Positions 46,864 through 56,032 of a DNA stretch of 64,000 nt are shown here, piece after piece; position 1 is the stretch's first letter; every line of letters begins with the position of its first letter. The notes below the pieces were generated by a model. That model saw nothing but the letters and a program-made list of their open reading frames with translations. It was not told where the DNA came from and ran no database searches. Position numbers and translations under genes: made by a program. Source of the stretch: Rhodoferax sp. (GTDB lineage: Bacteria; Pseudomonadota; Gammaproteobacteria; Burkholderiales; Burkholderiaceae_C); assembly GCF_012927445.1 (NCBI RefSeq), contig NZ_JABBPD010000008.1:372001-436000 (forward strand), read 5' to 3'.

Positions 46864-48954
46864 ATGTCTCCTTCCATTCGTCAGTCGAAATTGACTCAGG
46901 TCTCTTCTGCAGTTGCATTGCTTGATCGCGATCACAGCATTCTGGCTTTCAATGAGCGGGTGCTGGATTGGGCCTACCGAGTGGATGTTCCACTGCTGGA
47001 GCGCCTTCGTTACCTGTGTATCGTGTCATCCAATCTAGACGAGTTTTTTGAGGTCCGTGCTGAACCTCATTTGGCGGCAAACCAGAATAAAGACGAAAAA
47101 GGACTCTATTCGGTAGAGTCTTTCAAAAGGCTGGCGGTCGCTGCGCATACCCTGGTGGCGCATCAATACGCGCTGTACAACGATGATTTGATGCCCGCCC
47201 TGGAAAAACAAGGCATCAAAATTGTGTCGCATGGCGAGCGCAACGTTGAGCAGCGCCGGTGGGTCAAGCTGTATTTTGAGCGTGAAGTTCGGCCCTTGTT
47301 AATTCCGGTTGGACTGGATCCATCGCATCCGTTTCCGCAGGTCGCCAACAAGTCCCTCAATTTTATTGTCCGCTTGAGCGGACGTGATGCGTTCGGGCGT
47401 GAAAACGAAATTGCGATCGTGAAGGTGCCGCGTGTTTTACCGCGCATGATCCGTATGCCGGAGCGGGTTTGTGGACAGACTAACTTTTTTGTATCGCTGT
47501 CGAGCGTGATTCGGGCTCACCTGGCTGAGTTGTTTCCCGGACGCGATGTTGGGCAATTTTCACAGTTCCGCGTTACCCGTCACTCAGACCTCGCGGTCGA
47601 CGAAGACGAAGTCAAAAATTTGCGTACGGCACTGCGCAAGGGTTTACAGCACCGTAATTTTGGCCAGGCGGTGCGGCTTGAGGTGTCGGCCGGATGTTCT
47701 GAATATCTTTCAGCCTTTCTGCTGAAACAGTTTGAATTGCCGGAGCAGGCGCTTTACCGTGTCGCTGGCCCGGTCAACCTGGTTCGGCTAACGCAATTAG
47801 TGGATCTGGTCGATGCGCCGCAGCTGTGCTTCCCTTTCTACAAGTCGTGTTATCCGACCCAACTGACACCCGGTTTATCGTTCTTCGATCAACTCAAGCA
47901 GGGTGATGTTTTGATTCACCAGCCCTTTGAGAGTTTTGACGGGGTTTTGGCATTTTTGCGTGAAGCCGTGAATGACCCGAACGTGCTGGCGATCAAGCAG
48001 ACCATCTACCGTACCGGCAGTGACGCCGCGCTCATGGATTTGCTGCGAGAGGGCGTACGTCGCGGCAAGGAAGTGACGGTGGTGGTGGAGCTGAAAGCCA
48101 GGTTTGATGAAGAGGCCAACATCAACTGGGCCGAAATGCTGGAGTCCATTGGGGCGCAGGTCTTGTATGGGGTGGTCGGACTAAAAACCCACGCCAAAAT
48201 GATGTTGATTACGCGCCGCGAAGGTAAGCAGCTCAAGCGCTACGCCCATTTGTCTACAGGTAATTACAACCCCCGAACTGCGCGCCTGTACACCGACTGG
48301 AGCCACCTGACGGCTGACCCCTTGCTCACCGCCGATCTGGAGCATGTGTTCGTTCACTTGGCCAGTCACAGCCGCTTGCCCAAACTGAACCGGGTACTGT
48401 TGGCTCCGTTTTATCTGCATGCCAAACTGATTGAGAAAATCAATGACTTGGCTGCCGTAGCCGCTTCTGGTGGGGTGGGGCGCATCGTTGCCAAGATGAA
48501 TGCATTAACGGATGAGACGCTCATTCATGCCTTGATCCGAGCAGGGCAGAAGGGCGTCAAAATTGACCTCATCGTGCGTGGCGCCTGCATGTTGCCAGCC
48601 CAGGTGCCGGGGCTGACGGACAACATTCATGTTCGTTCCGTGATCGGTCGTTTTCTGGAACACTCGCGGGTTTTCTACTTCCGCCGAGATGAGGTGGAAG
48701 AACTTTACCTCTCTAGTGCGGACTGGATGAACCGCAACATGATGCGTCGGGTGGAACTGGCTTGGCCGGTCACTGACCCGGTGCAACGTCAGCGCATTAT
48801 TGATGAATGTCTGGTGGCCTACCTGCATGATGGCGTCGATGCCTGGGATTTATTGCCGGATGGCACTTATGCCCGCGTCAAAAAAGTGGGCCATCGTGTA
48901 GCGCATGGTGCACAAGCCGCTTTGATGGTGCGCTATGCCGGGCAGGACGATTGA
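46864..48954 (+). CDS. ppk: Polyphosphate kinase 1
   Basis: The 696-aa enzyme reversibly makes polyphosphate from ATP. The four PPK1 domains are present: N-terminal helical (HSILAFNERVLDWAYR, LRYLCIVSSNLDEFFEVRAE), head domain (DPSHPFPQVANKSLNF), and the C1/C2 catalytic domains with the autophosphorylated His in GVVGLKTHAKMMLITRRE, then YAHLSTGNYNPRTARLYTD and LIVRGACMLP. Length is typical. A possible PHO box lies upstream. sixA starts one base after its stop. Confidence 0.97.
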   Translation: MSPSIRQSKLTQVSSAVALLDRDHSILAFNERVLDWAYRVDVPLLERLRYLCIVSSNLDEFFEVRAEPHLAANQNKDEKGLYSVESFKRLAVAAHTLVAHQYALYNDDLMPALEKQGIKIVSHGERNVEQRRWVKLYFEREVRPLLIPVGLDPSHPFPQVANKSLNFIVRLSGRDAFGRENEIAIVKVPRVLPRMIRMPERVCGQTNFFVSLSSVIRAHLAELFPGRDVGQFSQFRVTRHSDLAVDEDEVKNLRTALRKGLQHRNFGQAVRLEVSAGCSEYLSAFLLKQFELPEQALYRVAGPVNLVRLTQLVDLVDAPQLCFPFYKSCYPTQLTPGLSFFDQLKQGDVLIHQPFESFDGVLAFLREAVNDPNVLAIKQTIYRTGSDAALMDLLREGVRRGKEVTVVVELKARFDEEANINWAEMLESIGAQVLYGVVGLKTHAKMMLITRREGKQLKRYAHLSTGNYNPRTARLYTDWSHLTADPLLTADLEHVFVHLASHSRLPKLNRVLLAPFYLHAKLIEKINDLAAVAASGGVGRIVAKMNALTDETLIHALIRAGQKGVKIDLIVRGACMLPAQVPGLTDNIHVRSVIGRFLEHSRVFYFRRDEVEELYLSSADWMNRNMMRRVELAWPVTDPVQRQRIIDECLVAYLHDGVDAWDLLPDGTYARVKKVGHRVAHGAQAALMVRYAGQDD

Positions 48955-48955
48955 C

Positions 48956-49417
48956 ATGGATCTGGTCTTGTGGCGTCATGCAGAGGCCCAAGAATGGCTA
49001 GAAGGCTGTAATGATCTGGCTCGACCCCTCACTTCGCGCGGTGAAAAGCAGGCGGCACGCATGGCCAGTTGGCTGGATCGACAGTTGCCTGAAGGAACGC
49101 GGATTTTGGTAAGTCCCTCACGTCGTACCGAACAGACCGCGATTGCACTGGGTCGAAAATTTAAAGTAAGACCAGAGCTGGCACCTGACTGCAGTGTCGC
49201 CCAACTGCTTGAGTTGGTGCAATGGCCGGGTGCAAAAGGGACGGTGTTGGTGGTGGGCCATCAGCCCACGCTGGGGCAGACCATTGCCCAGTTGCTTGGT
49301 CTGAATGCCACCGAGTGCGCGGTAAAAAAAGGCGCTGTCTGGTGGCTGCGCAATCGGGAGCGAGAATCACATTCTCAAACGGTGGTGGTCACCGTGCAGT
49401 CGCCAGAAGTGCTTTAG
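48956..49417 (+). CDS. sixA: Histidine phosphatase SixA-like
   Basis: The 153-aa phosphohistidine phosphatase family protein begins MDLVLWRHAEAQEW with the catalytic His in RHAEA; a second conserved His is in LVVGHQPTLGQ. SixA acts on phospho-His in phosphorelay and PTS proteins. The track start (48935) lies inside ppk; the ATG at 48956 directly after the ppk stop is the real one. Linkage to ppk suggests cotranscription. Confidence 0.9.
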   Translation: MDLVLWRHAEAQEWLEGCNDLARPLTSRGEKQAARMASWLDRQLPEGTRILVSPSRRTEQTAIALGRKFKVRPELAPDCSVAQLLELVQWPGAKGTVLVVGHQPTLGQTIAQLLGLNATECAVKKGAVWWLRNRERESHSQTVVVTVQSPEVL

Positions 49418-49430
49418 CAAGTAAAGCACT
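49408..49430. terminator. Hairpin at the sixA stop
   Basis: AGTGCTTTA-GCAAG-TAAAGCACT is a perfect nine-base stem that includes the sixA stop codon. It lies between convergent genes but has no T-run, so termination is uncertain. Confidence 0.4.
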
Positions 49431-49463
49431 GGCGGGTGCACTCCCGATTCGTGAGCCGTCTGC

Positions 49464-50039
49464 TTAGGCTTTGGATGGACGTCCGGTCTTGATCGCTGGC
49501 ACCGCCTTCAACGCAGCCAAAAACGCCATGTCTGACATCGCGGCTAATGCCTTGATGCCAGCACGGATCAATTCGCTCTTTTTGACTGGACTGGCCAGTT
49601 TTCCAGCGCGTTGCTTCAGATCTTCCAGCACGGTGAATTCGACTTTAGGAATCGTAAAGCTGTCACGCACCAACTTTGGTTTTTTTGCCTTGGCTGTCTT
49701 TTCAATCTTTGCCTTGGCCAAAGCTTTGACAACTGGTTTAGCGGCCGGTTTAGCCAGTGGCTTGGCAGGAACTTTGACAACCGCTTTAACGGGTGCCTTG
49801 ACCGCTGTCTTGGCGGTTACTTTAACCAGCGGCTTAAGCGGTGTCTTAGCCGCTGCCTTAACTGGCGCCTTGGCAACCGAAACTGATTTTTTGGCGACGG
49901 GTTTCGCCGTAGCTTTGACGGCGACTTTTTCTAAAGCCACTGGCATCGCTGGCGTCGTTGCGATCTTGATTGGAGCGGAAGGCGCTACGACTGCTTTCAC
50001 GGCATCGGTAGTTTCGATTGTTTTTTCTGTTGTCGCCAT
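49464..50039 (-). CDS. Histone H1-like Lys/Ala/Pro-rich protein with conserved C-terminal domain
   Basis: The 191-aa protein has a long low-complexity half (about 30-120) of KPxAK / KAPVKA repeats like histone H1 and AlgP, which bind DNA non-specifically. The C-terminal 70 residues are different: LVRDSFTIPKVEFTVLEDLK followed by KKSELIRAGIKALAAMSDMA and a basic end AIKTGRPSKA. I have seen similar C-termini in beta-proteobacterial proteins but know no function. GGAAAG precedes the ATG. It lies convergent to ppk-sixA and divergent from the EAL gene. A DNA- or polyphosphate-binding role is a guess. Confidence 0.75.
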   Translation of the reverse strand: MATTEKTIETTDAVKAVVAPSAPIKIATTPAMPVALEKVAVKATAKPVAKKSVSVAKAPVKAAAKTPLKPLVKVTAKTAVKAPVKAVVKVPAKPLAKPAAKPVVKALAKAKIEKTAKAKKPKLVRDSFTIPKVEFTVLEDLKQRAGKLASPVKKSELIRAGIKALAAMSDMAFLAALKAVPAIKTGRPSKA

Positions 50040-50073
50040 AGTGAGCTTTCCTTTAAATAAACGGGGTATATAG

Positions 50074-50101
50074 TTTATATCGTTAACTAAAAAGCCGTCA
50101 A
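50074..50101 (-). promoter_or_regulatory. Promoter of the histone H1-like gene
   Basis: On the minus strand TTGACG (50101-50096), a 16-base spacer and TATAAA (50079-50074) form a good sigma-70 promoter about 35 bases before the start codon. Confidence 0.65.
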
Positions 50102-50154
50102 GTTGATTTGACTTGTCACACCCATGTCACTCAATACTTTTAGACTGACAAAAA

Positions 50155-50160
50155 TATAAT
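50155..50160 (+). promoter_or_regulatory. Candidate -10 for the EAL-CBS-GGDEF gene
   Basis: TATAAT lies 20 bases before the ATG at 50180. No convincing -35 is seen at the usual distance. Confidence 0.35.
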
Positions 50161-50179
50161 TAATGAACGTTGGAATTCA

Positions 50180-52078
50180 ATGAGCTTTCTTCCGCTTGCG
50201 GCTATGACAGCCATCCCCGCGATGGATTCTTCTCCGGTTGATCTGGCACGACGACTTGGCACAGGTGCCAAGTTGATGCCAATCGCCTTGCGTTCAAATG
50301 CGGTGCGACGCGGGCGGGGTCCTTTGGCTGGCTTGATGCGCAGCAACGGACTCTATCCCGTGTACCAGCCGATTGTGTCGCTGCTTGATGGATCCATTTT
50401 TTCGCATGAGGCGCTGATCAGAGGGCCGCAAGGCAGCTCATTTCATGCCCCGGATGCCTTGCTGGCAGCTGCCGCACAAGAAAGCTTGAACTTTGAGTTT
50501 GAGAATTTCTGTGTCATCGAAGCGCTTGATCGCTGGGGCACGCTCAGTGAGTCAGGCCGTTTGTTTGTCAACATCAGTGCCGAGGTGCTGGTGCAGGTGC
50601 TCAAGCAGTGCGGGCGTGATCGCTTGCTGGAGTTGATGGGTGGTTATGGCGTATTGCCGCGCATGTTGGTGCTTGAGATCACCGAGCATGAGCGGGTGAC
50701 TGACATGGACTACCTGGCGAGTGTTGTTCAAGAAATACGCGCGGCTGGCGTGTCACTGGCACTGGACGATTTTGGTGATGGCCGATCAAGTCTGAGACTG
50801 TGGTCGCAGCTCAAACCTGAATTTGTGAAGATCGATAAATACTTCACCAAGGACATCAGTCAGCACGCCGACAAGCTCAAAACGATTCAGGCGCTCCAGC
50901 AAATCGCCGCCATTTTTGACACCGCACTGATTGCCGAAGGCATTGAGACCGAAGACGACTTGCGCGTTCTGCGAGACCTCGGCATCACCTACGGACAGGG
51001 CTATTTTCTCGGGCGCCCGGCACTGTTGCCGCGGGAGCAGATCGACGCCGAGGCGTTGGATGTGATGCTGGACCGCCGGGTTGCCGTGTTTCCCGAACTG
51101 CGGCGGGCATCCAATGCTGGCACCCTCAGTCGTCTTGCGGTGGTGGAGGCGCCCCCCGTCAGCTTGACCACCACCAACGATGCCCTGGCAACCCTGTTTT
51201 TGGCCCACACCAAGCTTCATGCGGTGGCGGTCGTTGACGGCATTCGGCCCGTGGGCATCATCAACCGTTCACTGTTCATGAATGAATACAGCAAGCTGTA
51301 TTACCGGGAAGTCTGGGGCCCCAAGTCGTGCATGACGCATGCCAATCTGGAACCCCGCCTGATTGAGCGCAACCACAATGTGGATGAGCTGATCGGCATT
51401 CTCACGTCGGATGATCAGCGCTATCTGGCCGATGGTTTCATCGTGACGGACAACGGTCGCTATGTCGGGATGGGGACGGGCGAGCAGCTGGTGCGTTCTG
51501 TCACTGAAACGCGCGTAGAAGCGGCACGCCACGCCAATCCGCTCACCTTTTTACCGGGCAATATTCCCATCAGCCAGCATATCGAGCGGCTCTTGAACAG
51601 TGGGGTTGAATTTGTTGCCTGCTATGCCGACCTGAATAATTTCAAGCCATTCAACGACCAATATGGTTACTGGCGCGGTGATGAAATGATCCGTTTGGTG
51701 GCCCGGCTCGCCTTGGCACACTGTGATCCCCGCTGTGACTTTGTGGGGCATGTGGGCGGCGACGACTTCATCATCTTGTACCAGAGCGCTGACTGGCAAC
51801 AGCAATGCGAGCAGTTCGTGAGCGAGTTTGCAGAGCGTGCCGTTGAGTTATTCGACGCGCCGGCCCGCGAGGCGGGCGGCATTCTGGCCGAAGACCGGCA
51901 TGGCGTGTCCCGGTTTTTCCCTCTGACCACGATATCGATCGGTGCGGTCAAAATTAAGCGGGACGAATTTACCAGCGCGGAGCAAGTGGCATCGGTCGCC
52001 GCACGGGCCAAGCACGACGCCAAAACCTGCGGCGAAGGTTTGCTGATTCTGGATACTTCGGAAATCAGCAGTCTGTAA
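50180..52078 (+). CDS. c-di-GMP protein with EAL-CBS-GGDEF order
   Basis: This 632-aa protein has no TM segment. An EAL domain (about 55-300) comes first, with SHEALIRGP, FVNISAEVL, LEITEHE, ALDDFGDG (usually DDFGTG) and AEGIETEDD. A CBS pair follows (about 320-450: AVAVVDGIRPVGIINRS, DGFIVTDNGRYVGMGTGEQL), then a GGDEF domain (about 455-625) with HVGGDDFIILY, close to the active consensus. Both activities are possible. This reversed domain order with CBS in between is a known minor class; CBS domains often bind adenine nucleotides. Its last 14 bases overlap the convergent ppx end. Confidence 0.9.
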   Translation: MSFLPLAAMTAIPAMDSSPVDLARRLGTGAKLMPIALRSNAVRRGRGPLAGLMRSNGLYPVYQPIVSLLDGSIFSHEALIRGPQGSSFHAPDALLAAAAQESLNFEFENFCVIEALDRWGTLSESGRLFVNISAEVLVQVLKQCGRDRLLELMGGYGVLPRMLVLEITEHERVTDMDYLASVVQEIRAAGVSLALDDFGDGRSSLRLWSQLKPEFVKIDKYFTKDISQHADKLKTIQALQQIAAIFDTALIAEGIETEDDLRVLRDLGITYGQGYFLGRPALLPREQIDAEALDVMLDRRVAVFPELRRASNAGTLSRLAVVEAPPVSLTTTNDALATLFLAHTKLHAVAVVDGIRPVGIINRSLFMNEYSKLYYREVWGPKSCMTHANLEPRLIERNHNVDELIGILTSDDQRYLADGFIVTDNGRYVGMGTGEQLVRSVTETRVEAARHANPLTFLPGNIPISQHIERLLNSGVEFVACYADLNNFKPFNDQYGYWRGDEMIRLVARLALAHCDPRCDFVGHVGGDDFIILYQSADWQQQCEQFVSEFAERAVELFDAPAREAGGILAEDRHGVSRFFPLTTISIGAVKIKRDEFTSAEQVASVAARAKHDAKTCGEGLLILDTSEISSL

Positions 52079-53573
52079 GCGTCAGTGACCAGGGGGTCTT
52101 CTGCCACGCCAGCACTTCTTCCTGTAGCAAATGAGCCGACTGTGGAAAGGTGTGGGCCCAACCCGGACGGCAGCCAATGGCAAAGTTGTTGGTAATTCCG
52201 ACCTCCCGCGTCAGATACAAGCCATTCAAATCCGGGTCACGCCGGGCGTGGCACAAAATAACGGCCAAGCGCAGAGCAAGCAACTGCTGCACAAAAATTT
52301 CGTCTTCAAAGTCCACTTCCAGCTTGCGCAGTTTTCCGCGGTGCCCCAGCACCAACAGGCTGAGCTTGTGCAGTTCGGATAAAGCGAAGCCCATGGCATC
52401 GGAATTGTCCAGAATATAGGCACCGTGCTTGTGGTAATCGCTGTGCGAGATCTGGCTGCCAATTTCATGCAACTGGGCGGCCCAGGCCAGCTTTCGGTTC
52501 AAGCGCTCATCGGTCTGGTTATCGGGCGCGGGGGTCTGGCTTTGCAATTGCGCAAACAGATGATTGGCCACTTTGCCCACGCGCAGGCCATGAACCGTGT
52601 CCGTGCCGAACTTGACGGCGAGGCGCTGCACCGACTTGGAGCGAACATCGGTCTGCTCTGACGTGCTGCCCAGCAAGTCAAATAACAGGCCGTGTCGAAG
52701 ACCACCGGTTGCTTGTTGCATTTGATCAATTTGCAGCAGATCAAATACCGCCCGCAAAATGCTCAAGCCGCCACCGATGACCGCCCGCCGGTCGTCTTTC
52801 ATGCCGGGCAGACGCAGTCGATCTGCACTTTGCGCGCTGATGAGCTTGTCCAGCAGCCAGTCCAAGCCTTCCCGGCTGACGCAGCCGCTGGGCCAACCGG
52901 CCGCGGTCAAGACATCGCCCACGGCGCCCACCGTGCCGGCCGAGCCGTAAGCCACGTCCCAGGCATCGCGCCGATAGGTATTGAGTGCTTCGTCCAGCAC
53001 GGCCTTGGCCGCAATTTCAGCCATTTCAAAGGCGTGCCGGGAGAATTGGTTATTCGGGAAATAGCGTGTGGACCATGCAATGCTGCCGACGCGATAGGAT
53101 TCCATTTGTTTGGGCTCAAAACCCTGACCCAGGATCAGCTCGGTCGAACGGCCGCCAATGTCAATTACCAAACGACGCTCATTCCCTTGGGGCAGGCCGT
53201 GGGCGACACCCTGGTAAATCAGCCGTGCTTCTTCCCGGCCGGAGATGACGTCAATGGGAAACCCGAGCATGGTGTTGGCCTGAACCAGAAATTCATCGCG
53301 GTTACGGGCTTCACGCAGGGTTTGTGTGGCCACCGCGCGAACTTCGCCACTGTTGAAGCCGGCCAGTCGCTCGCCAAAGCGGGCCAGGCAATCCCAACCC
53401 CGTTCCATGGCTTCCGTCGTCAGGTTGCGCTCGACATCCAGACCGTTGCCTTGGCGAACGGTTTCCTTCAAGTATTCGGTGCGGTAAAACTGACCGTGTT
53501 CAATGCGCCCAATTTCAAGGCGAAAACTGTTTGACCCCAAATCCACGGCCGCCAGGCGAGTTCCATCTTGCAT
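52065..53573 (-). CDS. ppx: Exopolyphosphatase
   Basis: The 502-aa Ppx/GppA family enzyme removes terminal phosphate from polyphosphate (a GppA role on pppGpp is possible). The track ORF starts 21 codons early; AGGA before the ATG at 53573 favours MQDGTRLAAVDLGSNSFRLEIG. Family motifs: AVDLGSNSFRLEI, REEARLIYQGVAHG, VIDIGGRSTELILG, and the C-terminal HD-like part (WAAQLHEIGSQISHSDYHKHGAYIL). It is encoded opposite to ppk. Confidence 0.95.
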   Translation of the reverse strand: MQDGTRLAAVDLGSNSFRLEIGRIEHGQFYRTEYLKETVRQGNGLDVERNLTTEAMERGWDCLARFGERLAGFNSGEVRAVATQTLREARNRDEFLVQANTMLGFPIDVISGREEARLIYQGVAHGLPQGNERRLVIDIGGRSTELILGQGFEPKQMESYRVGSIAWSTRYFPNNQFSRHAFEMAEIAAKAVLDEALNTYRRDAWDVAYGSAGTVGAVGDVLTAAGWPSGCVSREGLDWLLDKLISAQSADRLRLPGMKDDRRAVIGGGLSILRAVFDLLQIDQMQQATGGLRHGLLFDLLGSTSEQTDVRSKSVQRLAVKFGTDTVHGLRVGKVANHLFAQLQSQTPAPDNQTDERLNRKLAWAAQLHEIGSQISHSDYHKHGAYILDNSDAMGFALSELHKLSLLVLGHRGKLRKLEVDFEDEIFVQQLLALRLAVILCHARRDPDLNGLYLTREVGITNNFAIGCRPGWAHTFPQSAHLLQEEVLAWQKTPWSLTLTDC

Positions 53574-53918
53574 CAATTGATTCCTGTTTTTTCGGTGTGC
53601 AGCATAGCACTCAGGCACGGCCTGTTTATCGATCATATTGTTTCGGCCTGGACGCTAGCGTTTGGGTGTGATCATGCTCAATGTGACGGACGATCAACTT
53701 CCAGTTTGTGTCGTGAAGTTTGATGGAAAAATCGCTCACATGAACCTATGCTGCTGCTGGCGTGTCCCCCAATCATCGCTGCTTGATGGCAAGCGGGCGG
53801 CTTTGGCGGGACTTTACACAGCCTGCCAACGATAGAGCAGTTTCGTGACGGCGTTATGACAAATGCCGCCGGGGCTCAAAAACCAGGGCTGGCGCTGGTT
53901 CTCAAGTTATTCATTGCG
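53574..53918. other. Gene-poor stretch between ppx and the CHRD gene
   Basis: No convincing gene is seen. On the minus strand a short open stretch (VSDFSIKLHDTNWKLIVRHI, from about 53741) could be a remnant or a small peptide but has no supporting start signal. Confidence 0.4.
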
Positions 53919-54371
53919 TTACTCCCGCAAAATGATCTGTCCCCGGATCTCCCCGTCCGGATGGGCGGCGGTGTGGACATTGACGTACCACGTGCCCGCC
54001 AGCAGGTCTTCCACTTGCGCCGGCGTCAGCGTCGCCTTGCCTTCCAGCGGGCTGTTGACCGCGCCAGTCATCGGCAAAGCGACTTTTGAGTTGAGGCCAA
54101 TGAGAGCCGGGCCATGAAAGTGGATGGCGGTGGCGGGGCCGCTCAAGCCGGTATAGGACAGCTTCCAGCGCAACAGTCTGGTTTTCTTGTCCAGCACGGC
54201 ATCCACGTGGCCGGTCGCCGGGGTGGCCACGGGTGGCACCTGGTTCATGCCGGTCATCTGGGTACTGAATGCCGCCAGGTGGGCGTTGGGTTGTAGCACG
54301 CTGCAGCCGGCCAGGGTAAAGGCAATGGCGGTGGTGGCCAGCACTGAGCGCACGGTACGATAAAAACGCAT
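53919..54371 (-). CDS. CHRD domain lipoprotein
   Basis: The 150-aa protein has a lipoprotein signal (FTLAGCSVLQ, Cys at about 23) and a CHRD domain over most of the mature part: TQMTGMNQVPPVATPATGHV, AIHFHGPALIGLNSK and GTWYVNVHTAAHPDGEIRGQII. CHRD domains occur in secreted and membrane-anchored proteins with poorly defined roles. It is a single gene with no clear operon partner. The AxxGC lipobox is Ala-Gly-Cys. Confidence 0.88.
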   Translation of the reverse strand: MRFYRTVRSVLATTAIAFTLAGCSVLQPNAHLAAFSTQMTGMNQVPPVATPATGHVDAVLDKKTRLLRWKLSYTGLSGPATAIHFHGPALIGLNSKVALPMTGAVNSPLEGKATLTPAQVEDLLAGTWYVNVHTAAHPDGEIRGQIILRE

Positions 54372-54679
54372 ATGTATTTCCTTCCGGTCATTTCGATGGA
54401 TCGAAATTTGAAAATCAGTGTAGGGCTCGGCGCAACGGGTTGGGCGCTTTCATGGTGGAATATTTGTAACAAAATATGCCGCTAGCCGCCGCCATTCCTG
54501 CGCTATATGCTATTAATATAATAGCAAATTATGGGCTGTTCGTGAGCGCCGATGGCTCGGCTGCAAATAAGCTAATAACAAAAGCATCGTTCTGGCGGGC
54601 GGGCCAGGCATGACAATTCTTATCTGTGGTTTGCCCTGCAAGCCCGTCAATCAACACCAACCGAACCGCGAGCATCGCC
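54372..54679. other. Intergenic region between the CHRD and PaaK-like genes
   Basis: This divergent region holds a palindrome GCTATTAATATAATAGC (54509-54525) that belongs to or resembles the dispersed repeat, followed by repeat-like sequence to about 54575. No coding sequence is evident, although the track ORF (from a GTG at 54626) enters it. Confidence 0.5.
54507..54575 (+). repeat. Possible dispersed repeat member upstream of the PaaK-like gene
   Basis: tgctattaatataatagcaaattatgggctg shares the GCTATTA...TAATAGC core, but the right half differs from the main family. It could belong to a subfamily. Confidence 0.4.
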
Positions 54680-56032
54680 ATGAGCCCCGTCCAACGTCAT
54701 AGCCCGCCCAGTGACCAGAAATACTGGGACGAGGCGCTTGAAACCCAACCCCGCGCCGCGTGGGACGCCTTGAAGCTGCGCCTGCTGCAGGAACACCTGG
54801 CGCACGCTTACCAGAATTCGCCTTATTACCGCGCCAGTTTTGACGCGGCCGGCGTGCACCCCGATCAGGTCAAGAGCCTGGACGATATCCGGCGCTTCTC
54901 CTTCATCGACAAGCAAATCCTGCGCGAGCGCCAACTGGCCGTCCTGCCGTTTGGTGATCTGGTCGCCGTGCCCGAGCGCGACATTGTCTATATCTCGGCC
55001 TCCAGCGGCTCCACCGGCGTGCCGACCGCATCCCCGTTCACGGCACAAGACTTTGAAGACTGGATGGACTACGAAGCGCGCCAGTTCTGGTCCTCCGGCC
55101 TGCGCCCGGAAGACCGCTATTGCCATTCGCTGAACTTTTCGCTCTTTGTCGGCGGCCCCTGCGTGCTGGGTGCCCAGAAAGTGGGGGCCCTGTCGATCCA
55201 CGCCGGCACCGTGCCGTCCGAGCGCCTGCTCACCATCATCAGTCAGTTTCAGGCCACGGCCATCTGGACCACACCGTCTTACGCCTGGTATCTGGGGGAG
55301 ACGGCGGTCAAGCAAGGCATTGACCCGAAAAAAGACCTCAACATCAAACGCATTTTTGTCGCCGGCGAACCGGGTGGCTCGATCCCGGAAACCCGTCAGC
55401 GCATCGAGGCCTTGTGGGGCGCCGAGGTCTATGACTACTACGGCCTGTCCGACATCTTTGGCTCCTGCGCCGGCATGTGCGAGGAAAAAGACGGGCTGCA
55501 CTGGGCCGAGGACCACATCCTGGTGGAAGTGCTGGACCCCAAGACCAGTGAACCGGTGCCCGAGGGCGAGCGCGGTGAGATGGTGTTGACCACGCTGAAA
55601 AAAACGGCGCGGCCGATGATCCGTTTTCGGACCGGCGACATCGTCACCTTCACCTCCGCGCCCTGCAACTGCGGGCGCACCTCGATTCGGCTGAAGGGCG
55701 TGCACGGACGGCTGGACGACATGCTCATCATCAAGGGCGTCAATCTGTTTCCCAGCGATGTCGAATCCATCGCGCGCAAGGACCATGATTTTTCCGGCGA
55801 GTACAAGCTGATCGTGGAGCGGGTGAATCACCTGGACGTGCTGACGGTGGAGGTCGAGCGCTCCAACACCTTTGCCGGCCATGACGAGGAACTGGCGGCC
55901 CGTTTCAATGGCCATCTGAAATCGGTCACCGGGGCGACCGCCACGGTGCGCATCCTGCCGCCCGACGCCCTGCCGCGCGCCACGCACAAGGCCAAGCGGG
56001 TGGAAGACCGCAGAACCGGTGTCTGGGGCTGA
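54680..56032 (+). CDS. Phenylacetate-CoA ligase family protein (PaaK-like)
   Basis: The 450-aa adenylate-forming enzyme activates an aryl or related acid to its CoA thioester. Motifs: ISASSGSTGVPTASPFTAQD (AMP-binding P-loop), VYDYYGLSDIFGS, MIRFRTGDIVTF, CNCGRTSIRLKGVHGRLDDML and IIKGVNLFPSDVES. The track ORF begins at a GTG 18 codons earlier; the ATG at 54680 gives a more normal N-terminus, but its Shine-Dalgarno is weak. No other paa genes are nearby, so the substrate may not be phenylacetate. It is followed at about 90 bases by metQ. Confidence 0.87.
   Translation: MSPVQRHSPPSDQKYWDEALETQPRAAWDALKLRLLQEHLAHAYQNSPYYRASFDAAGVHPDQVKSLDDIRRFSFIDKQILRERQLAVLPFGDLVAVPERDIVYISASSGSTGVPTASPFTAQDFEDWMDYEARQFWSSGLRPEDRYCHSLNFSLFVGGPCVLGAQKVGALSIHAGTVPSERLLTIISQFQATAIWTTPSYAWYLGETAVKQGIDPKKDLNIKRIFVAGEPGGSIPETRQRIEALWGAEVYDYYGLSDIFGSCAGMCEEKDGLHWAEDHILVEVLDPKTSEPVPEGERGEMVLTTLKKTARPMIRFRTGDIVTFTSAPCNCGRTSIRLKGVHGRLDDMLIIKGVNLFPSDVESIARKDHDFSGEYKLIVERVNHLDVLTVEVERSNTFAGHDEELAARFNGHLKSVTGATATVRILPPDALPRATHKAKRVEDRRTGVWG

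Noticed and set aside
49700-49900. Short tandem-like DNA repeats resembling a CRISPR or minisatellite
   Set aside because: They are codon-level repeats of a Lys/Ala/Pro-rich protein, not spaced identical repeats.
49471-50073. 200-aa plus-strand ORF
   Set aside because: Antisense to the H1-like gene; its apparent hydrophobicity (TGLAAGLASGL) arises from the opposite strand of AAG/GCC repeats. The minus-strand gene has a good promoter and Shine-Dalgarno.
54647-55987. 446-aa minus-strand ORF
   Set aside because: Antisense shadow of the PaaK-like gene; no family features, His/Gly/Arg-rich composition typical of GC-rich antisense frames.
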